Source: Pelomonas sp. Root405 | GTDB lineage: Bacteria > Pseudomonadota > Gammaproteobacteria > Burkholderiales > Burkholderiaceae_C | Assembly: GCF_001425165.1 (NCBI RefSeq) | Contig: NZ_LMDU01000001.1 | Location: 1-64,000, forward strand | Length of the DNA stretch: 64,000 bases | Direction: 5' to 3' | Shown here: positions 25,530-33,712 of the stretch, piece after piece | Layout: every line of letters begins with the position of its first letter | Position numbering within the stretch: the first letter of the stretch is position 1 | Program-made: the position numbers and the translations under genes | Notes under the pieces: generated by a model | Databases searched by the model: none | What the model saw: the letters and a program-made list of their open reading frames with translations, nothing else | What the model was told of the DNA's origin: nothing

Positions 25530-26648
25530 ATGTCAAACGCCGATCTGTCCAACCTGTTGCGCCGTTTCGGAGAGGAGCAGTGCGTCCAGGAACCGCTCTA
25601 CGCCGCGCTGTGCGCCACGGCTGCCGACGATGAGCGGGCGCTGGCGCTGCTGGCCGAGGCACCGCCCGAGCAGCGCAAGCCCAACCTCCTGCTGGCCGCC
25701 CTGCACGAGCGTGTGCTGGCGGGCGCCGCGCGCGAGCTGGCGGCCTACTACCGCAGCGCGGATGGCAGCCGCGCGCCTGACGCCGGCCTGGCAGCGGCAC
25801 TTCGCGATTGCCTGGCGCGGGAGTGGCCGACGCTGCTGCGGCATCTGCGACATGGCGCCACGCAGACCAACGAAATCGCTCGCTGTGCGGCGGTATGGCC
25901 GGCCCTGGAAGCAGCAGCGAACGCGACCGCTGCCCGCGATCTCGCCTTGCTCGACTTCGGTTGCAGCGCCGGCCTCAACCTCGGCGTGGACGAGTACGCG
26001 CTTCGCTATCGCGGCGATGACGGCGCCTGGCATCCGCGCGGCCCAGCGAGTGACGGTCAACGGGCGGAGATCGAGTCGCGCTGGCTGGGCGGGTCGCCCC
26101 CGCCGGCTGCCGCGCACTGGCGGCTCGCGCTGCGCCACGGGTTGGACCCCGCACCCGTCGACGTGGCCGATCCCGTGCGGCTGCGCTGGCTGCAAGCCTG
26201 CCTTTGGCCCCACGACGCCGCCCGACGGGAACGCCTGGCGCGGGCGGCTTTCCAACTGCGGCATCTGCCCTTCACGCTGACGCAATCGAGCGACTGCATC
26301 AGCGCCATCGAGCCCTGGCTTCAGGCGCTGCCCGCCGGCGTCCAGCCGGTGTTGCTGACAAGCTGGGTGCTGTACTACCTCAGCGAGACCGACCTAGCGC
26401 GGCTGCGCGAGACGGTGGACTGCCTGGCACTGAGCCATGGCCTGGCCTGGATCTGCGGCGAGCTGCCGGCCCTGAGCGCGCGCGATGCAACGGTGCCGTC
26501 GCTGCCCGCCCTGCCGCCCGGCGAGCTCGCCTCGTCGGCGACGCTGTGGACCCTGCGTTGGTTGGCCCGCCGGCGCATCGCCGAAAGCGTCTTGGGCTGG
26601 TCGCATCCGCACGGACGTTGGGTGGCGTGGCGCAATGTTTGCCCCTAG
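25530..26648 (+). CDS. DUF2332-family protein
   Basis: A 372-residue cytosolic protein of the DUF2332 family. The N-terminal helical part includes LPLYAALC-like and PNLLLAALHERVLAG segments; the middle block DLALLDFGCSAGLNLGVDEY is reminiscent of a Rossmann methyltransferase motif I. Family function is unknown. The ATG at 25530 is preferred because earlier codons overlap the divergent Crp gene. It lies 56 bp from the Crp start; the interval contains TATGCT as a possible -10. Confidence 0.8.
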   Translation: MSNADLSNLLRRFGEEQCVQEPLYAALCATAADDERALALLAEAPPEQRKPNLLLAALHERVLAGAARELAAYYRSADGSRAPDAGLAAALRDCLAREWPTLLRHLRHGATQTNEIARCAAVWPALEAAANATAARDLALLDFGCSAGLNLGVDEYALRYRGDDGAWHPRGPASDGQRAEIESRWLGGSPPPAAAHWRLALRHGLDPAPVDVADPVRLRWLQACLWPHDAARRERLARAAFQLRHLPFTLTQSSDCISAIEPWLQALPAGVQPVLLTSWVLYYLSETDLARLRETVDCLALSHGLAWICGELPALSARDATVPSLPALPPGELASSATLWTLRWLARRRIAESVLGWSHPHGRWVAWRNVCP

Positions 26649-26670
26649 AACCGACGAACTAGGGTGTCGG

Positions 26671-26696
26671 CGCGCTTTGCAGTTCTGTAAAGCGCG
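26671..26696. promoter_or_regulatory. 8-bp inverted repeat upstream of sigma-54 site
   Basis: CGCGCTTT-N10-AAAGCGCG is a perfect 8-bp inverted repeat about 50 bp upstream of the -24 element. Its size and placement match a binding site for a sigma-54 enhancer-binding protein such as PrsR. It has no T-run, so it is unlikely to be a terminator of the DUF2332 gene. Inferred, not shown. Confidence 0.5.
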
Positions 26697-26742
26697 GCCA
26701 CGCTGGCACGCATAAGTCCTTGATCGCGCGAAGATTTTTTAT

Positions 26743-26758
26743 TTGGCACGGCTGATGC
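26743..26758 (+). promoter_or_regulatory. Sigma-54 (-24/-12) promoter
   Basis: TTGGCACG-N4-ATGC matches the RpoN consensus TTGGCACG-N4-TTGC with one mismatch. GG sits at -24 and GC at -12, predicting a start near 26769 and a leader of about 105 nt before the PEP-CTERM gene. PEP-CTERM genes in other betaproteobacteria are known to use RpoN with the PrsK/PrsR pair, which makes the site more believable. Confidence 0.75.
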
Positions 26759-26874
26759 GTTATAGGGTTTAACCGGCCTGCAGGGTTCGTCAAGGGCGAC
26801 GCAGTCAGAACACCAGGGGGGAGCCCTGCAGGCCGGGAAGATTCCGCCCTTCCAACCCAACAGTCGAGCAAGTC

Positions 26875-27675
26875 ATGTCAATCATTTCCCGCTTCATGCG
26901 CGGCGCCCTGGCCTCCCTGGCCCTTGCCACCGCCACCTTCTCCGCGTCCGCGGCGCCGACCACTCAGCTTGGCTTCCTGATCGATGCCTCAGGCAGCATC
27001 GGCACGGCCAACTTCAACCTCATGCGAAGCGGTTACATCTCCGCTTTGGGCGCCTTGCCCACGGATGGCAGCGTCGAGGTGACCATCTACACCTTCTCGA
27101 CCAACGCTGCGGTGCTTGTGGCGCCCCTTGTCGTGTCGAGTGCGGCCGATATCACCACGATCACCAACGCCCTCACCGCCTTCTCCTACGTCGGTGGCGG
27201 CACCAATACCGCTGATGGCATCAATGACATCTCGGCCGCGATGCTTGGCTCGGGCAACTACAACGCCGGCCTGCGTTCCATCATCAACCTCGCCACGGAC
27301 GGCGTGCCTAACAGCCAAGCTGACGCCATTGCCGCCGCGGCTGCGGCTCGGGCCAGGGGCATCGATGCCCTGACGGCTGAGGCCATCGGCACAGCGGGCG
27401 CCGCTCCCTCGATTGCTCAGATGGTGTTCTCGCCCCTTTGCGCCGTCAACGCCGGCTGCGGCGTCATCCTGCCGGACGGAAGCATCCCCACCGATCCGAT
27501 GAGCGCTGCTAATCCGTGGGTCCTCCAAGTCAACAACTTCGCTGATTTCCCCGTGGCCATCAACGCCAAGTTGCAAGCCATCATCGTCAACCGTCTGCCG
27601 GAGCCGGGCTCCCTGGCCCTGGTCGGCCTGACCCTGGGCCTTCTGGGCGTTGCCCGCCGCAGCCGCAAGGCCTGA
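26875..27675 (+). CDS. von Willebrand A domain PEP-CTERM protein
   Basis: A 266-residue exported protein. Residues 1-27 are a signal peptide ending SASAA. Residues 30-235 are a vWA domain whose MIDAS motif is DASGS (37-41), with the later metal-binding Thr/Asp elements in GGTNTADGI and NLATDGVPNS. The C-terminus (241-266) is a canonical PEP-CTERM signal: LPEPGS, a Leu/Gly helix and an RRSRK tail recognised by exosortase. It probably binds divalent metal and a surface or extracellular ligand. It is preceded by the sigma-54 site and followed by a strong terminator, so it is monocistronic. Confidence 0.93.
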   Translation: MSIISRFMRGALASLALATATFSASAAPTTQLGFLIDASGSIGTANFNLMRSGYISALGALPTDGSVEVTIYTFSTNAAVLVAPLVVSSAADITTITNALTAFSYVGGGTNTADGINDISAAMLGSGNYNAGLRSIINLATDGVPNSQADAIAAAAAARARGIDALTAEAIGTAGAAPSIAQMVFSPLCAVNAGCGVILPDGSIPTDPMSAANPWVLQVNNFADFPVAINAKLQAIIVNRLPEPGSLALVGLTLGLLGVARRSRKA

Positions 27676-27709
27676 CGTCTCCCTTTCCGTCGTTTAGGCG
27701 GATGATCGA

Positions 27710-27735
27710 GACCGGCCTTTGGCCGGTCTTTTTGT
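27710..27735 (+). terminator. Rho-independent terminator after vWA PEP-CTERM gene
   Basis: GACCGGCC-TTT-GGCCGGTC forms an 8-bp stem with a 3-nt loop, followed by TTTTTG. It is 35 bp after the stop. Confidence 0.93.
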
Positions 27736-27758
27736 TTCCGAACCCGAAAGCTACTGCC

Positions 27759-28094
27759 ATGCGAATTTCTGCCTCGCGCGTCGTCGTCGCCAGCCTGCTA
27801 GGCCTGATCGGGGCTAGCGCCGTCCACGCCAGCTGCAGCACCACGGACCGCAGCGAACAGGTGGCCCTGGTGCTGTGCAGCGCCAACACCGACCAAGCGG
27901 CGTTGAAGGCCGCCGGCATGGCCGCCTGCAAGGACAAAAAGGTCTGCAACGCCTGGATCTGGGAAGACGCCAGCAAGCTGCCGCCCAAGGCGCCCGCCAT
28001 CGACAAGGACCTGCCCAAGAGCGCCGCCGGCGCCGCGCGTGCCGTCTGGATCCACGACTCCCAGCATCTGATGGAACTGCGCAAGGCGCGTTGA
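27759..28094 (+). CDS. Small exported protein of unknown function
   Basis: A 111-residue protein with a clear signal peptide (Leu/Ala core, cleavage near VHASC, about residue 25). The mature part has four cysteines (25, 40, 57, 63 by rough count) that could form two disulfides, and a conserved-looking centre KVCNAWIWEDASKLPP. I do not recognise the family. The ATG at 27759 directly starts the signal peptide. It lies between the vWA terminator and the aminotransferase gene with its own 65-bp gap and could have its own promoter within 27735-27758, though none is obvious. Confidence 0.72.
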   Translation: MRISASRVVVASLLGLIGASAVHASCSTTDRSEQVALVLCSANTDQAALKAAGMAACKDKKVCNAWIWEDASKLPPKAPAIDKDLPKSAAGAARAVWIHDSQHLMELRKAR

Positions 28095-28159
28095 GCGGCG
28101 AGCGGGCGTCGGCCGGACGGCGCCTCCGATAATCGGGCCTCCCCAACGGAGCCCCACCC

Positions 28160-29356
28160 ATGTTCGAGCATGTCGATGCCTACGCCGGCGACCCCATCCT
28201 GAGCCTCAACGAGGCTTTCCAGAAGGATCCGCGCGCCGGCAAGATCAATCTGTCCATCGGCATCTATTTCGACAACGATGGCCGAATCCCCATGCTGCCG
28301 TCGGTGCGCAAGGCGGAACTGGCGGTCGTCGAGGCTGCCGGTGCGCGGCCCTATTTGCCCATGGAGGGCGCCGCCAACTTCCGCAGCGCCGTGCAGGCGC
28401 TGCTGTTCGGCGCCGACCATCCTGCCATCCAGGCCGGCCGCGTCGCCACCATCCAGGGCGTCGGCTCCAGCGGCGGCCTCAAGGTGGGCGCCGACCTGCT
28501 GAAGCGCTATTTCCCGGACAGCAAGCTCTATCTGTCCGACCCGACCTGGGACAACCACCGCGCCGTCTTCGAGGGCTCGGGCCACAGTTGCGAGACCTAT
28601 CCCTACTACGACCCGGGCACCGGCGGCCTGCGTTTCGACGAGATGCTGGCCTTCTTCAAGGGCCTGCCGGCGCGCAGCATCGTGCTGATGCACGCCTGCT
28701 GCCACAACCCCACCGGCGTCGACCTGACGCAGGACCAGTGGCGTGCCCTCGTGCCGGTCATCCGCGAGCGCCAGTTGCTGCCCTTTCTGGACCTGGCCTA
28801 CCAGGGCTACGGCGACGGCATCGAGGCAGACGCCTTCGCGCCGCGCCTGCTGGCCGACGAGGGCCTGGCCTTCCTGATCGCCAACAGCTTCTCCAAGAGC
28901 ATGAGCCTGTACGGCGAGCGCTGCGGTGGTTTGAGCGTGGTCTGCCCCGATGCCGACCAGGCGGCGCGCGTGCTCGGGCAGATGAAGTTCATGATCCGCC
29001 GCAACTACTCCAACCCGCCGATGCACGGCGGCCAGATCGTCGCCCGCGTGCTGACCGACCCGACCCTGCGCGCGATGTGGGAGGCCGAGGTGGCCGACAT
29101 GCGCGAGCGCATCCAGTCCATGCGCCGCGAGCTGCACCGCGTGCTTGCCGCCAAGCTGCCGGGCCGCGACTTCAACTACTTCCTGACCCAGCGCGGCATG
29201 TTCAGCTACACCGGCCTGACGCCAGAGCAGGCCGAGCGGCTGAAGACCGAGTTCGGCGTCTACATCCTCCGCTCCGGCCGCATGTGCGTGGCCGGTCTGA
29301 ACACGCGCAACGTCGAGGCCACGGCCGAGGCCATGGCCGCGGTGCTCGCGGGTTGA
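28160..29356 (+). CDS. Aromatic/aspartate aminotransferase (TyrB/AspC type)
   Basis: A 398-residue class I aminotransferase. It starts MFEHVDAYAGDPILSLNEAF, typical of the TyrB/AspC group. The PLP lysine is Lys246 in ANSFSKSMSLYGER, the PLP phosphate-binding residues lie in VGSSGGLKVG, and HNPTG (182-186) is the substrate/PLP block; the carboxylate-binding Arg is in SGRMCVAGLN near residue 375. It transfers amino groups among tyrosine, phenylalanine, aspartate and 2-oxoglutarate. It is followed directly by a substrate-binding-like protein gene (8-bp gap to the GTG start). Confidence 0.93.
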   Translation: MFEHVDAYAGDPILSLNEAFQKDPRAGKINLSIGIYFDNDGRIPMLPSVRKAELAVVEAAGARPYLPMEGAANFRSAVQALLFGADHPAIQAGRVATIQGVGSSGGLKVGADLLKRYFPDSKLYLSDPTWDNHRAVFEGSGHSCETYPYYDPGTGGLRFDEMLAFFKGLPARSIVLMHACCHNPTGVDLTQDQWRALVPVIRERQLLPFLDLAYQGYGDGIEADAFAPRLLADEGLAFLIANSFSKSMSLYGERCGGLSVVCPDADQAARVLGQMKFMIRRNYSNPPMHGGQIVARVLTDPTLRAMWEAEVADMRERIQSMRRELHRVLAAKLPGRDFNYFLTQRGMFSYTGLTPEQAERLKTEFGVYILRSGRMCVAGLNTRNVEATAEAMAAVLAG

Positions 29357-29364
29357 GGCTGAAA

Positions 29365-30237
29365 GTGCTTAGGCAGGCGGCCGGCCTTGCGCTGGCCTGC
29401 GCGGCCGCCCCGGGTCTGGCTGGGCAAGCGCCCGAAGTCGAGGCCATCACCTGGATCGTCAGCAACACCATGACAGTGCCGGACGGCGAGCGCATGCGCC
29501 GCCCGGCCGAGGAGCTGACACAGTGGCTGCAGGCGCAGCTGCCCGGGGTGGTGTTCAAGCCCGTCGTGGCCAATGCCGAGCGCAGCTGGGCGCTGATCCG
29601 CGAGCGGCAGCAGGCCTGTCATGCCGGCGCCGCCCGCACGCCGGAGCGCGAGCGCCTGGCCTACTTCACCAACACCTGGCTGGTGCCGCCCACCCAGCTC
29701 ATCGTGCGCCAGGACCGTCGCGCCGCGCTGCCGGTGGACGCGCGCGGCGCCGTCGATCTGGAAGCCCTGCTCGCCGACGCATCGCTGCGCGGCGTCTTCA
29801 CCCAGGGGCGCAGCTATGGCTCGGCGCTGGACGCCATGCTCAGCGCCCCGACCGCCAGCGCGCAGCGGCAGGGCGTGTTCGGTGGTGATTACGGCAGCAA
29901 CCTGCTGCCCATGCTCATCCAGAACCGGGCCGACTACACCCTCGACGCGCCCAACATGCTGGTAAGCCTCGCTGGTGGTGCCGAGGCCGACATGCCGCTG
30001 GTCGCGCTGCCCATCAAGGGCGCCAGCGAACCCGTCATCAGCGGCATTGCCTGCCCCCGCACGCCGTGGGGCCGCGCGGCCATCCGTCTCATCGACGCTG
30101 CCCTGGGCACCCCCGAGGGCGCCGCGATGTTGCGCGACACCCTGCGCATCTCGCTGCCGTCCGACGTCCAGCGCGGCTACCGCGAGGCCTGGGACGCCTT
30201 CTTCAAGCAACGCGCCCGGCCGACGCCCGGGCTCTGA
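29365..30237 (+). CDS. Periplasmic substrate-binding-like protein
   Basis: A 290-residue protein with a signal peptide (about residues 1-18, cleaved near GLAGQ) and a periplasmic-binding-protein-like body (EAITWIVSNTMTV..., YFTNTWLVPPTQLIVRQD, GGDYGSNLLPMLIQNRADYTL). It resembles the TIGR02285 group of unassigned SBP_bac_3-like proteins. There is no ATG; GTG at 29365 is the best start because GAGG lies 6 nt before it and it begins the signal peptide. A TTG at 29353 overlapping the aminotransferase stop is an alternative. No permease gene is nearby, so it may not work with an ABC transporter. Confidence 0.78.
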   Translation: MLRQAAGLALACAAAPGLAGQAPEVEAITWIVSNTMTVPDGERMRRPAEELTQWLQAQLPGVVFKPVVANAERSWALIRERQQACHAGAARTPERERLAYFTNTWLVPPTQLIVRQDRRAALPVDARGAVDLEALLADASLRGVFTQGRSYGSALDAMLSAPTASAQRQGVFGGDYGSNLLPMLIQNRADYTLDAPNMLVSLAGGAEADMPLVALPIKGASEPVISGIACPRTPWGRAAIRLIDAALGTPEGAAMLRDTLRISLPSDVQRGYREAWDAFFKQRARPTPGL

Positions 30238-30267
30238 GCGCGCCGAACCCGCCGCGTGCCCATGTCG

Positions 30268-30283
30268 CACGGTTATGACCGTG
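30268..30283. repeat. Short perfect inverted repeat before the DadA-like operon
   Basis: CACGGT-TATG-ACCGTG can form a 6-bp stem with a 4-nt loop about 75 bp before the ATG at 30356. Without a T-run it is a weak terminator candidate for the previous gene; it could instead be an operator of the operon that follows. Confidence 0.35.
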
Positions 30284-30355
30284 GCTGCCGGTTTCATTGG
30301 CAGCGCCCCCCTGGCGTCTTTACGCTGCCGGCAGTTTCAGGAAGTCCAGGGCAGG

Positions 30356-31600
30356 ATGAAGCATTGCGTGGTGATCGGCGGCGGCGTGGTGGGCTTGACC
30401 ACCGCCTGGGCGCTGCTGGAGCGTGGCCACGGCGTCACGCTGGTCGAGCGCGACGAGGCGGTGGCCCAGGGCGCCAGCCGCGCCAATGGCGGCCAGTTGA
30501 GCTATCGCTATGTGTCGCCACTGGCCGACGCCGGTGTGCCGCTGAAGGCGCTGCGCTGGCTGCTCGACCCCGACGGCCCGCTGCGTTTCAAGCCCGAGGC
30601 CAGCTGGGCGCAATGGTCCTGGCTGATCGCCTTTTTGCGCAACTGCCGCGGCCCCGTCAACCGCCGCACCACCGAGCGTCTGCTGGCCCTGGGTGCTTAC
30701 AGCCAGGCTTCATTCGCGCGGCTGCTGGCCGAGGCGCAACTGGGCGACACCCTCGCGCTGCGGGCGCCCGGCAAGCTTGTCGTCTACCGCAAGCCCGCCG
30801 AGTTCGCCGGCGTGGCGGCACGCGTTAAGGGCAGCGCGTCCGAGCAGGCGCTGTCGCATGACGACTGCGTGGCGCTGGAACCGGCGCTCGCGGACACCGA
30901 AGCCACGTTGGCCGGCGGCATCTTCACGCCCGGCGAGGCGGTGGCCGACTGCCATGCCTTCTGCGCCGAGCTGTATGCGCGGCTGTGCCGGCATGCGGGC
31001 TTTCGCGGCCGGCTGGCCACGGCGGTCACCGGGTTCGCCGTCGATGCAGCCGGCGCCGTGCGCGGCGTGCGCACCGCCGCGGGCGAGCTGGCGGCCGACG
31101 AAGTCGTGCTGGCCGCCGGGCTGCAAAGCCGCGCGCTGGCCGCGACGCTCGGCGTGCGCCTGCCGATCTATCCGCTCAAGGGCTACAGCCTGACGGCGCC
31201 CATCGGCGCGGCGCACCGCCCACCCGAGGTCAGCGTGACCGACTTCGAGCGCAAGATCCTTTACGCCCGCATCGGCAGCGACCTGCGCGTGGCCGCGATG
31301 GTGGACCTGGTCGGCGACGACGAGTCCATCGACCCCCGGCGGCTGGCTTCTCTGCAGCGCTCGGTGCGCGCCACTTTCCCGCACGCGGCGGACTTCGACC
31401 GCGCCACGCCCTGGGCCGGCCTGCGCCCGGCCACACCCAACAGTGCGCCCATCGTCGGCAACAGCGGCGTGCCGCATCTGTGGCTCAACGTGGGCCACGG
31501 CCCACTTGGCTTCACCTTCTCGTTCGCCACGGCCAATATCGTGGCCGAGCTGGTGTCCGGGCGTGCCAGTCCGCTGCCGCTGGAAGGCCTGAGCCTGTGA
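30356..31600 (+). CDS. DadA-like FAD-dependent D-amino-acid dehydrogenase
   Basis: A 414-residue DAO-superfamily flavoprotein. GGGVVG (8-13) with ASRANGGQLS near residue 42 binds FAD, and the C-terminus WAGLRPATPNSAPIVGNSGVPHLWLNVGHGPLGFTFS is the DadA-type FAD/substrate end. DadA enzymes oxidatively deaminate D-amino acids and pass electrons to quinone at the inner membrane. The ATG at 30356 has GGCAGG just before it. The stop overlaps the GTG of the beta-lactamase-fold gene (GTGA), and an S66 peptidase follows, so it may take D-alanine released from peptidoglycan fragments. Confidence 0.88.
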   Translation: MKHCVVIGGGVVGLTTAWALLERGHGVTLVERDEAVAQGASRANGGQLSYRYVSPLADAGVPLKALRWLLDPDGPLRFKPEASWAQWSWLIAFLRNCRGPVNRRTTERLLALGAYSQASFARLLAEAQLGDTLALRAPGKLVVYRKPAEFAGVAARVKGSASEQALSHDDCVALEPALADTEATLAGGIFTPGEAVADCHAFCAELYARLCRHAGFRGRLATAVTGFAVDAAGAVRGVRTAAGELAADEVVLAAGLQSRALAATLGVRLPIYPLKGYSLTAPIGAAHRPPEVSVTDFERKILYARIGSDLRVAAMVDLVGDDESIDPRRLASLQRSVRATFPHAADFDRATPWAGLRPATPNSAPIVGNSGVPHLWLNVGHGPLGFTFSFATANIVAELVSGRASPLPLEGLSL

Positions 31601-32709
31601 CTTCGAGTGACCTCGCCGACGCTCTGCGTACCGCCGTCCTGGCGCAGCGTTTCGAGACCACGCCCGACCAGCTGCAGGGCGGCGCCCCGCTTGGCTGGCA
31701 TCCCAGCGTCGACCTCGCCGTCGCGGTGTTCCCCCGCGGCGCGGCGCCGGTCTGTGCCAACGTGCTGTTCTCGCGCGAGCATCCGAACGGCCTGGTTGCC
31801 AGCTTCGACGCCACGACCGGCGCGGTCGACAACGTCGCCTTCCACGCCGATGTGCGCGATGCCGCCGGCGACTCCATCGCCTGGCTGCCCGGCTCGGACT
31901 GGCGTCGCATCGCCTTCCCCGCCTGGTTCGGCAGCGGCCCGCGCTTCGTCGCGCCCTATCCGGCCTCGCTGCTCAAGGTGATGGTCGCCGTCGGCGTGGC
32001 GCGCCTCGTCGACCAGGGCCGCAGCGATTGGGCGCTGCCGCTGACGCATGCCGGCAAGACCCGACCCTCGGCCGACTGGCTGTTCGACATGATCACGGTC
32101 AGCAGCAACGAGGCCACCTCGGCGCTGGTAGCCCACCTGCACGAGCGCGGCGCCATCCGCCGGGAGTCCGGCCGCGACGGACACAACGAACTGCATGATC
32201 TCTTCGCGGCCGAGCGCCTGCCGGGCCTGAGGATCGCCAACACCCGGGCCGACGGCGGCTGGGGCAATGGCGCCGGCTCGGGGGTGGGCCAGATCCAGAT
32301 GACGGCCTGGGATGCGCTGCGCCTGATCTGGCGGCTGGATGCCGGCGCGCCGCCGCCGCACTGGCTGCCAGCGGACGCACCGCCCCTCGTCAGCGCCGCG
32401 AGCCGCGACGTCCTGCGCCGCACGCTGGACTCGCAGAAGCTGCACCACAACCTCAGCAGCGAGTCGCTGCGCACGCTGCCTGGCTGGGTGCCCGGCATCC
32501 CGGCGCGCTTTGCGCACAAGACCGGAAACACGCAGAACTACGGCAGCGACGCCGGCATCGTGCACGACGACGCCACGGGCCTGCACTATCTGATCGCCGT
32601 GACGACCAGCCTGGGCACGCGCTACGCGCCCCATCCCGAGGCGTCGACGACCTGGAGGCTGCCGGCCCTGGGCGCGGCCATCCATGCATGGCTGAAGACC
32701 AATACCTGA
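31597..32709 (+). CDS. Beta-lactamase/DD-peptidase-fold serine hydrolase
   Basis: A 370-residue protein with the three signatures of class A beta-lactamase-like serine hydrolases: S-x-x-K at 124-127 (PASLLKV), SSN at 169-171 (VSSNEATS), and KTG at 308-310 (AHKTGNTQ). There is no signal peptide, so it is predicted to be cytosolic and is unlikely to confer beta-lactam resistance. An internal peptide hydrolase or esterase, possibly on muropeptides, is plausible. The GTG start at 31597 overlaps the preceding stop (GTGA). Its own end overlaps the S66 gene by 22 bp, indicating tight coupling of the three genes. Confidence 0.8.
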   Translation: MTSSDLADALRTAVLAQRFETTPDQLQGGAPLGWHPSVDLAVAVFPRGAAPVCANVLFSREHPNGLVASFDATTGAVDNVAFHADVRDAAGDSIAWLPGSDWRRIAFPAWFGSGPRFVAPYPASLLKVMVAVGVARLVDQGRSDWALPLTHAGKTRPSADWLFDMITVSSNEATSALVAHLHERGAIRRESGRDGHNELHDLFAAERLPGLRIANTRADGGWGNGAGSGVGQIQMTAWDALRLIWRLDAGAPPPHWLPADAPPLVSAASRDVLRRTLDSQKLHHNLSSESLRTLPGWVPGIPARFAHKTGNTQNYGSDAGIVHDDATGLHYLIAVTTSLGTRYAPHPEASTTWRLPALGAAIHAWLKTNT

Positions 32710-33599
32710 TCCCGCCGCTGCGGCCCGGCGCGCACATCGCCGTCATCGCGCCGGCCGGCCCGCCGAAACCGGGGCGGCTGGCGCCGGTGGAGGGCTGGCT
32801 GAGCGAGCGCGGCTATGTGCCGCGGCTGCTGCCGAGCTGCTTCGGTCCACCGCCATTGGATTTCCTGGCCGCGCCGGATGCCGTGCGCCTGGCCGATGTC
32901 CACACCGCCTTTGCCGACCCCGAGATCGACGTGGTGCTGGCGCTGCGCGGCGGCTCGGGCTGCATCCGCCTGCTCGACGCGCTGGACTTGCGCCTGCTCG
33001 CCGCCAGCCGCAAGCTGCTGATCGGCTACAGCGACCTCACCGTCCTCCATGCCCTGCGCAGCAACGCCGGCATCCCGTCTCTGCACGCGCCGATGCCGGC
33101 CAGCGACTGGGGTCTGCCCGGCGCCGACGCCGACACGGATGCGCTGTTCACGGGCCTGGCGCGCGGCTGGCGCAGCGGTGACGGGCTCGGCCGCGCCGAG
33201 CCGCATGAACTCAGCCACGGCGGCTGCGTCGGGCCGGTGCGGGGCCGCCTGATCGGCGGCAACCTGGCGATGTTCTGCGCCCTGCTTGGCACGCCCTTCA
33301 TGCCCGACGTCGATGGCGCCTTGCTCTTCATCGAGGACATCAGCGAGGAGCCCTACCGCGTCGACCGCATGCTGAGCCAGCTGCGCCTGGCCGGCGTGCT
33401 GGACCGCATCGCCGGCCTCGTGGTCGGCAGCTTCAGCGGCGCGGAGGCCCCGGACGCCGTGCTGGCCGACCACCTGCCGCGGCTGCGCTGCCCCGTGCTG
33501 GCCGGCTGGCCAGCGGGCCACGGACAGCCGAACCGGCCGCTGCCGCTCGGTCTTGCCGCCGAAATGGATGTGGCGGCAGGAACGCTGACTCTCCGTTAG
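32688..33599 (+). CDS. ldcA: LD-carboxypeptidase (peptidase S66), cytosolic
   Basis: A 303-residue S66 peptidase that removes the terminal D-alanine from tetrapeptide muropeptides during recycling. The nucleophile is Ser115 in LIGYSDLTVL, at the same number as in P. aeruginosa LdcA. The Glu lies in FIEDISEEPYRVDR, and the His is in WPAGHGQPNRPLPLG near the end. There is no signal peptide, as expected for LdcA. It overlaps the preceding gene by 22 bp and ends the operon with DadA-like and beta-lactamase-fold genes. Confidence 0.92.
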   Translation: MAEDQYLIPPLRPGAHIAVIAPAGPPKPGRLAPVEGWLSERGYVPRLLPSCFGPPPLDFLAAPDAVRLADVHTAFADPEIDVVLALRGGSGCIRLLDALDLRLLAASRKLLIGYSDLTVLHALRSNAGIPSLHAPMPASDWGLPGADADTDALFTGLARGWRSGDGLGRAEPHELSHGGCVGPVRGRLIGGNLAMFCALLGTPFMPDVDGALLFIEDISEEPYRVDRMLSQLRLAGVLDRIAGLVVGSFSGAEAPDAVLADHLPRLRCPVLAGWPAGHGQPNRPLPLGLAAEMDVAAGTLTLR

Positions 33600-33643
33600 C
33601 AACCTGCTCGACTGCAACGGCGCAGGCGAGTCTTCTGCCGCGC

Positions 33644-33671
33644 CAAAAAAACAGCCCCGTCGAGCGGGGCT
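33644..33671 (-). terminator. Terminator of the TonB-dependent receptor gene
   Basis: Read on the minus strand, AGCCCC-N7-GGGGCT is a 6-bp stem (longer with the neighbouring C/G) followed by seven or more T. It lies about 40 bp after the receptor stop and may also slow transcription coming from the ldcA side. Confidence 0.85.
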
Positions 33672-33712
33672 GGTGAATGCCGGCCTCGAAGCCGGGCAGG
33701 GAGTTCAGCAGA

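Noticed and set aside
30268-30283. Terminator for the substrate-binding protein gene
   Set aside because: The stem is only 6 bp and no T-run follows; kept only as an inverted repeat.
31597-32709. Beta-lactamase giving antibiotic resistance
   Set aside because: S-x-x-K, SSN and KTG are present, but there is no signal peptide and the gene overlaps metabolic genes.
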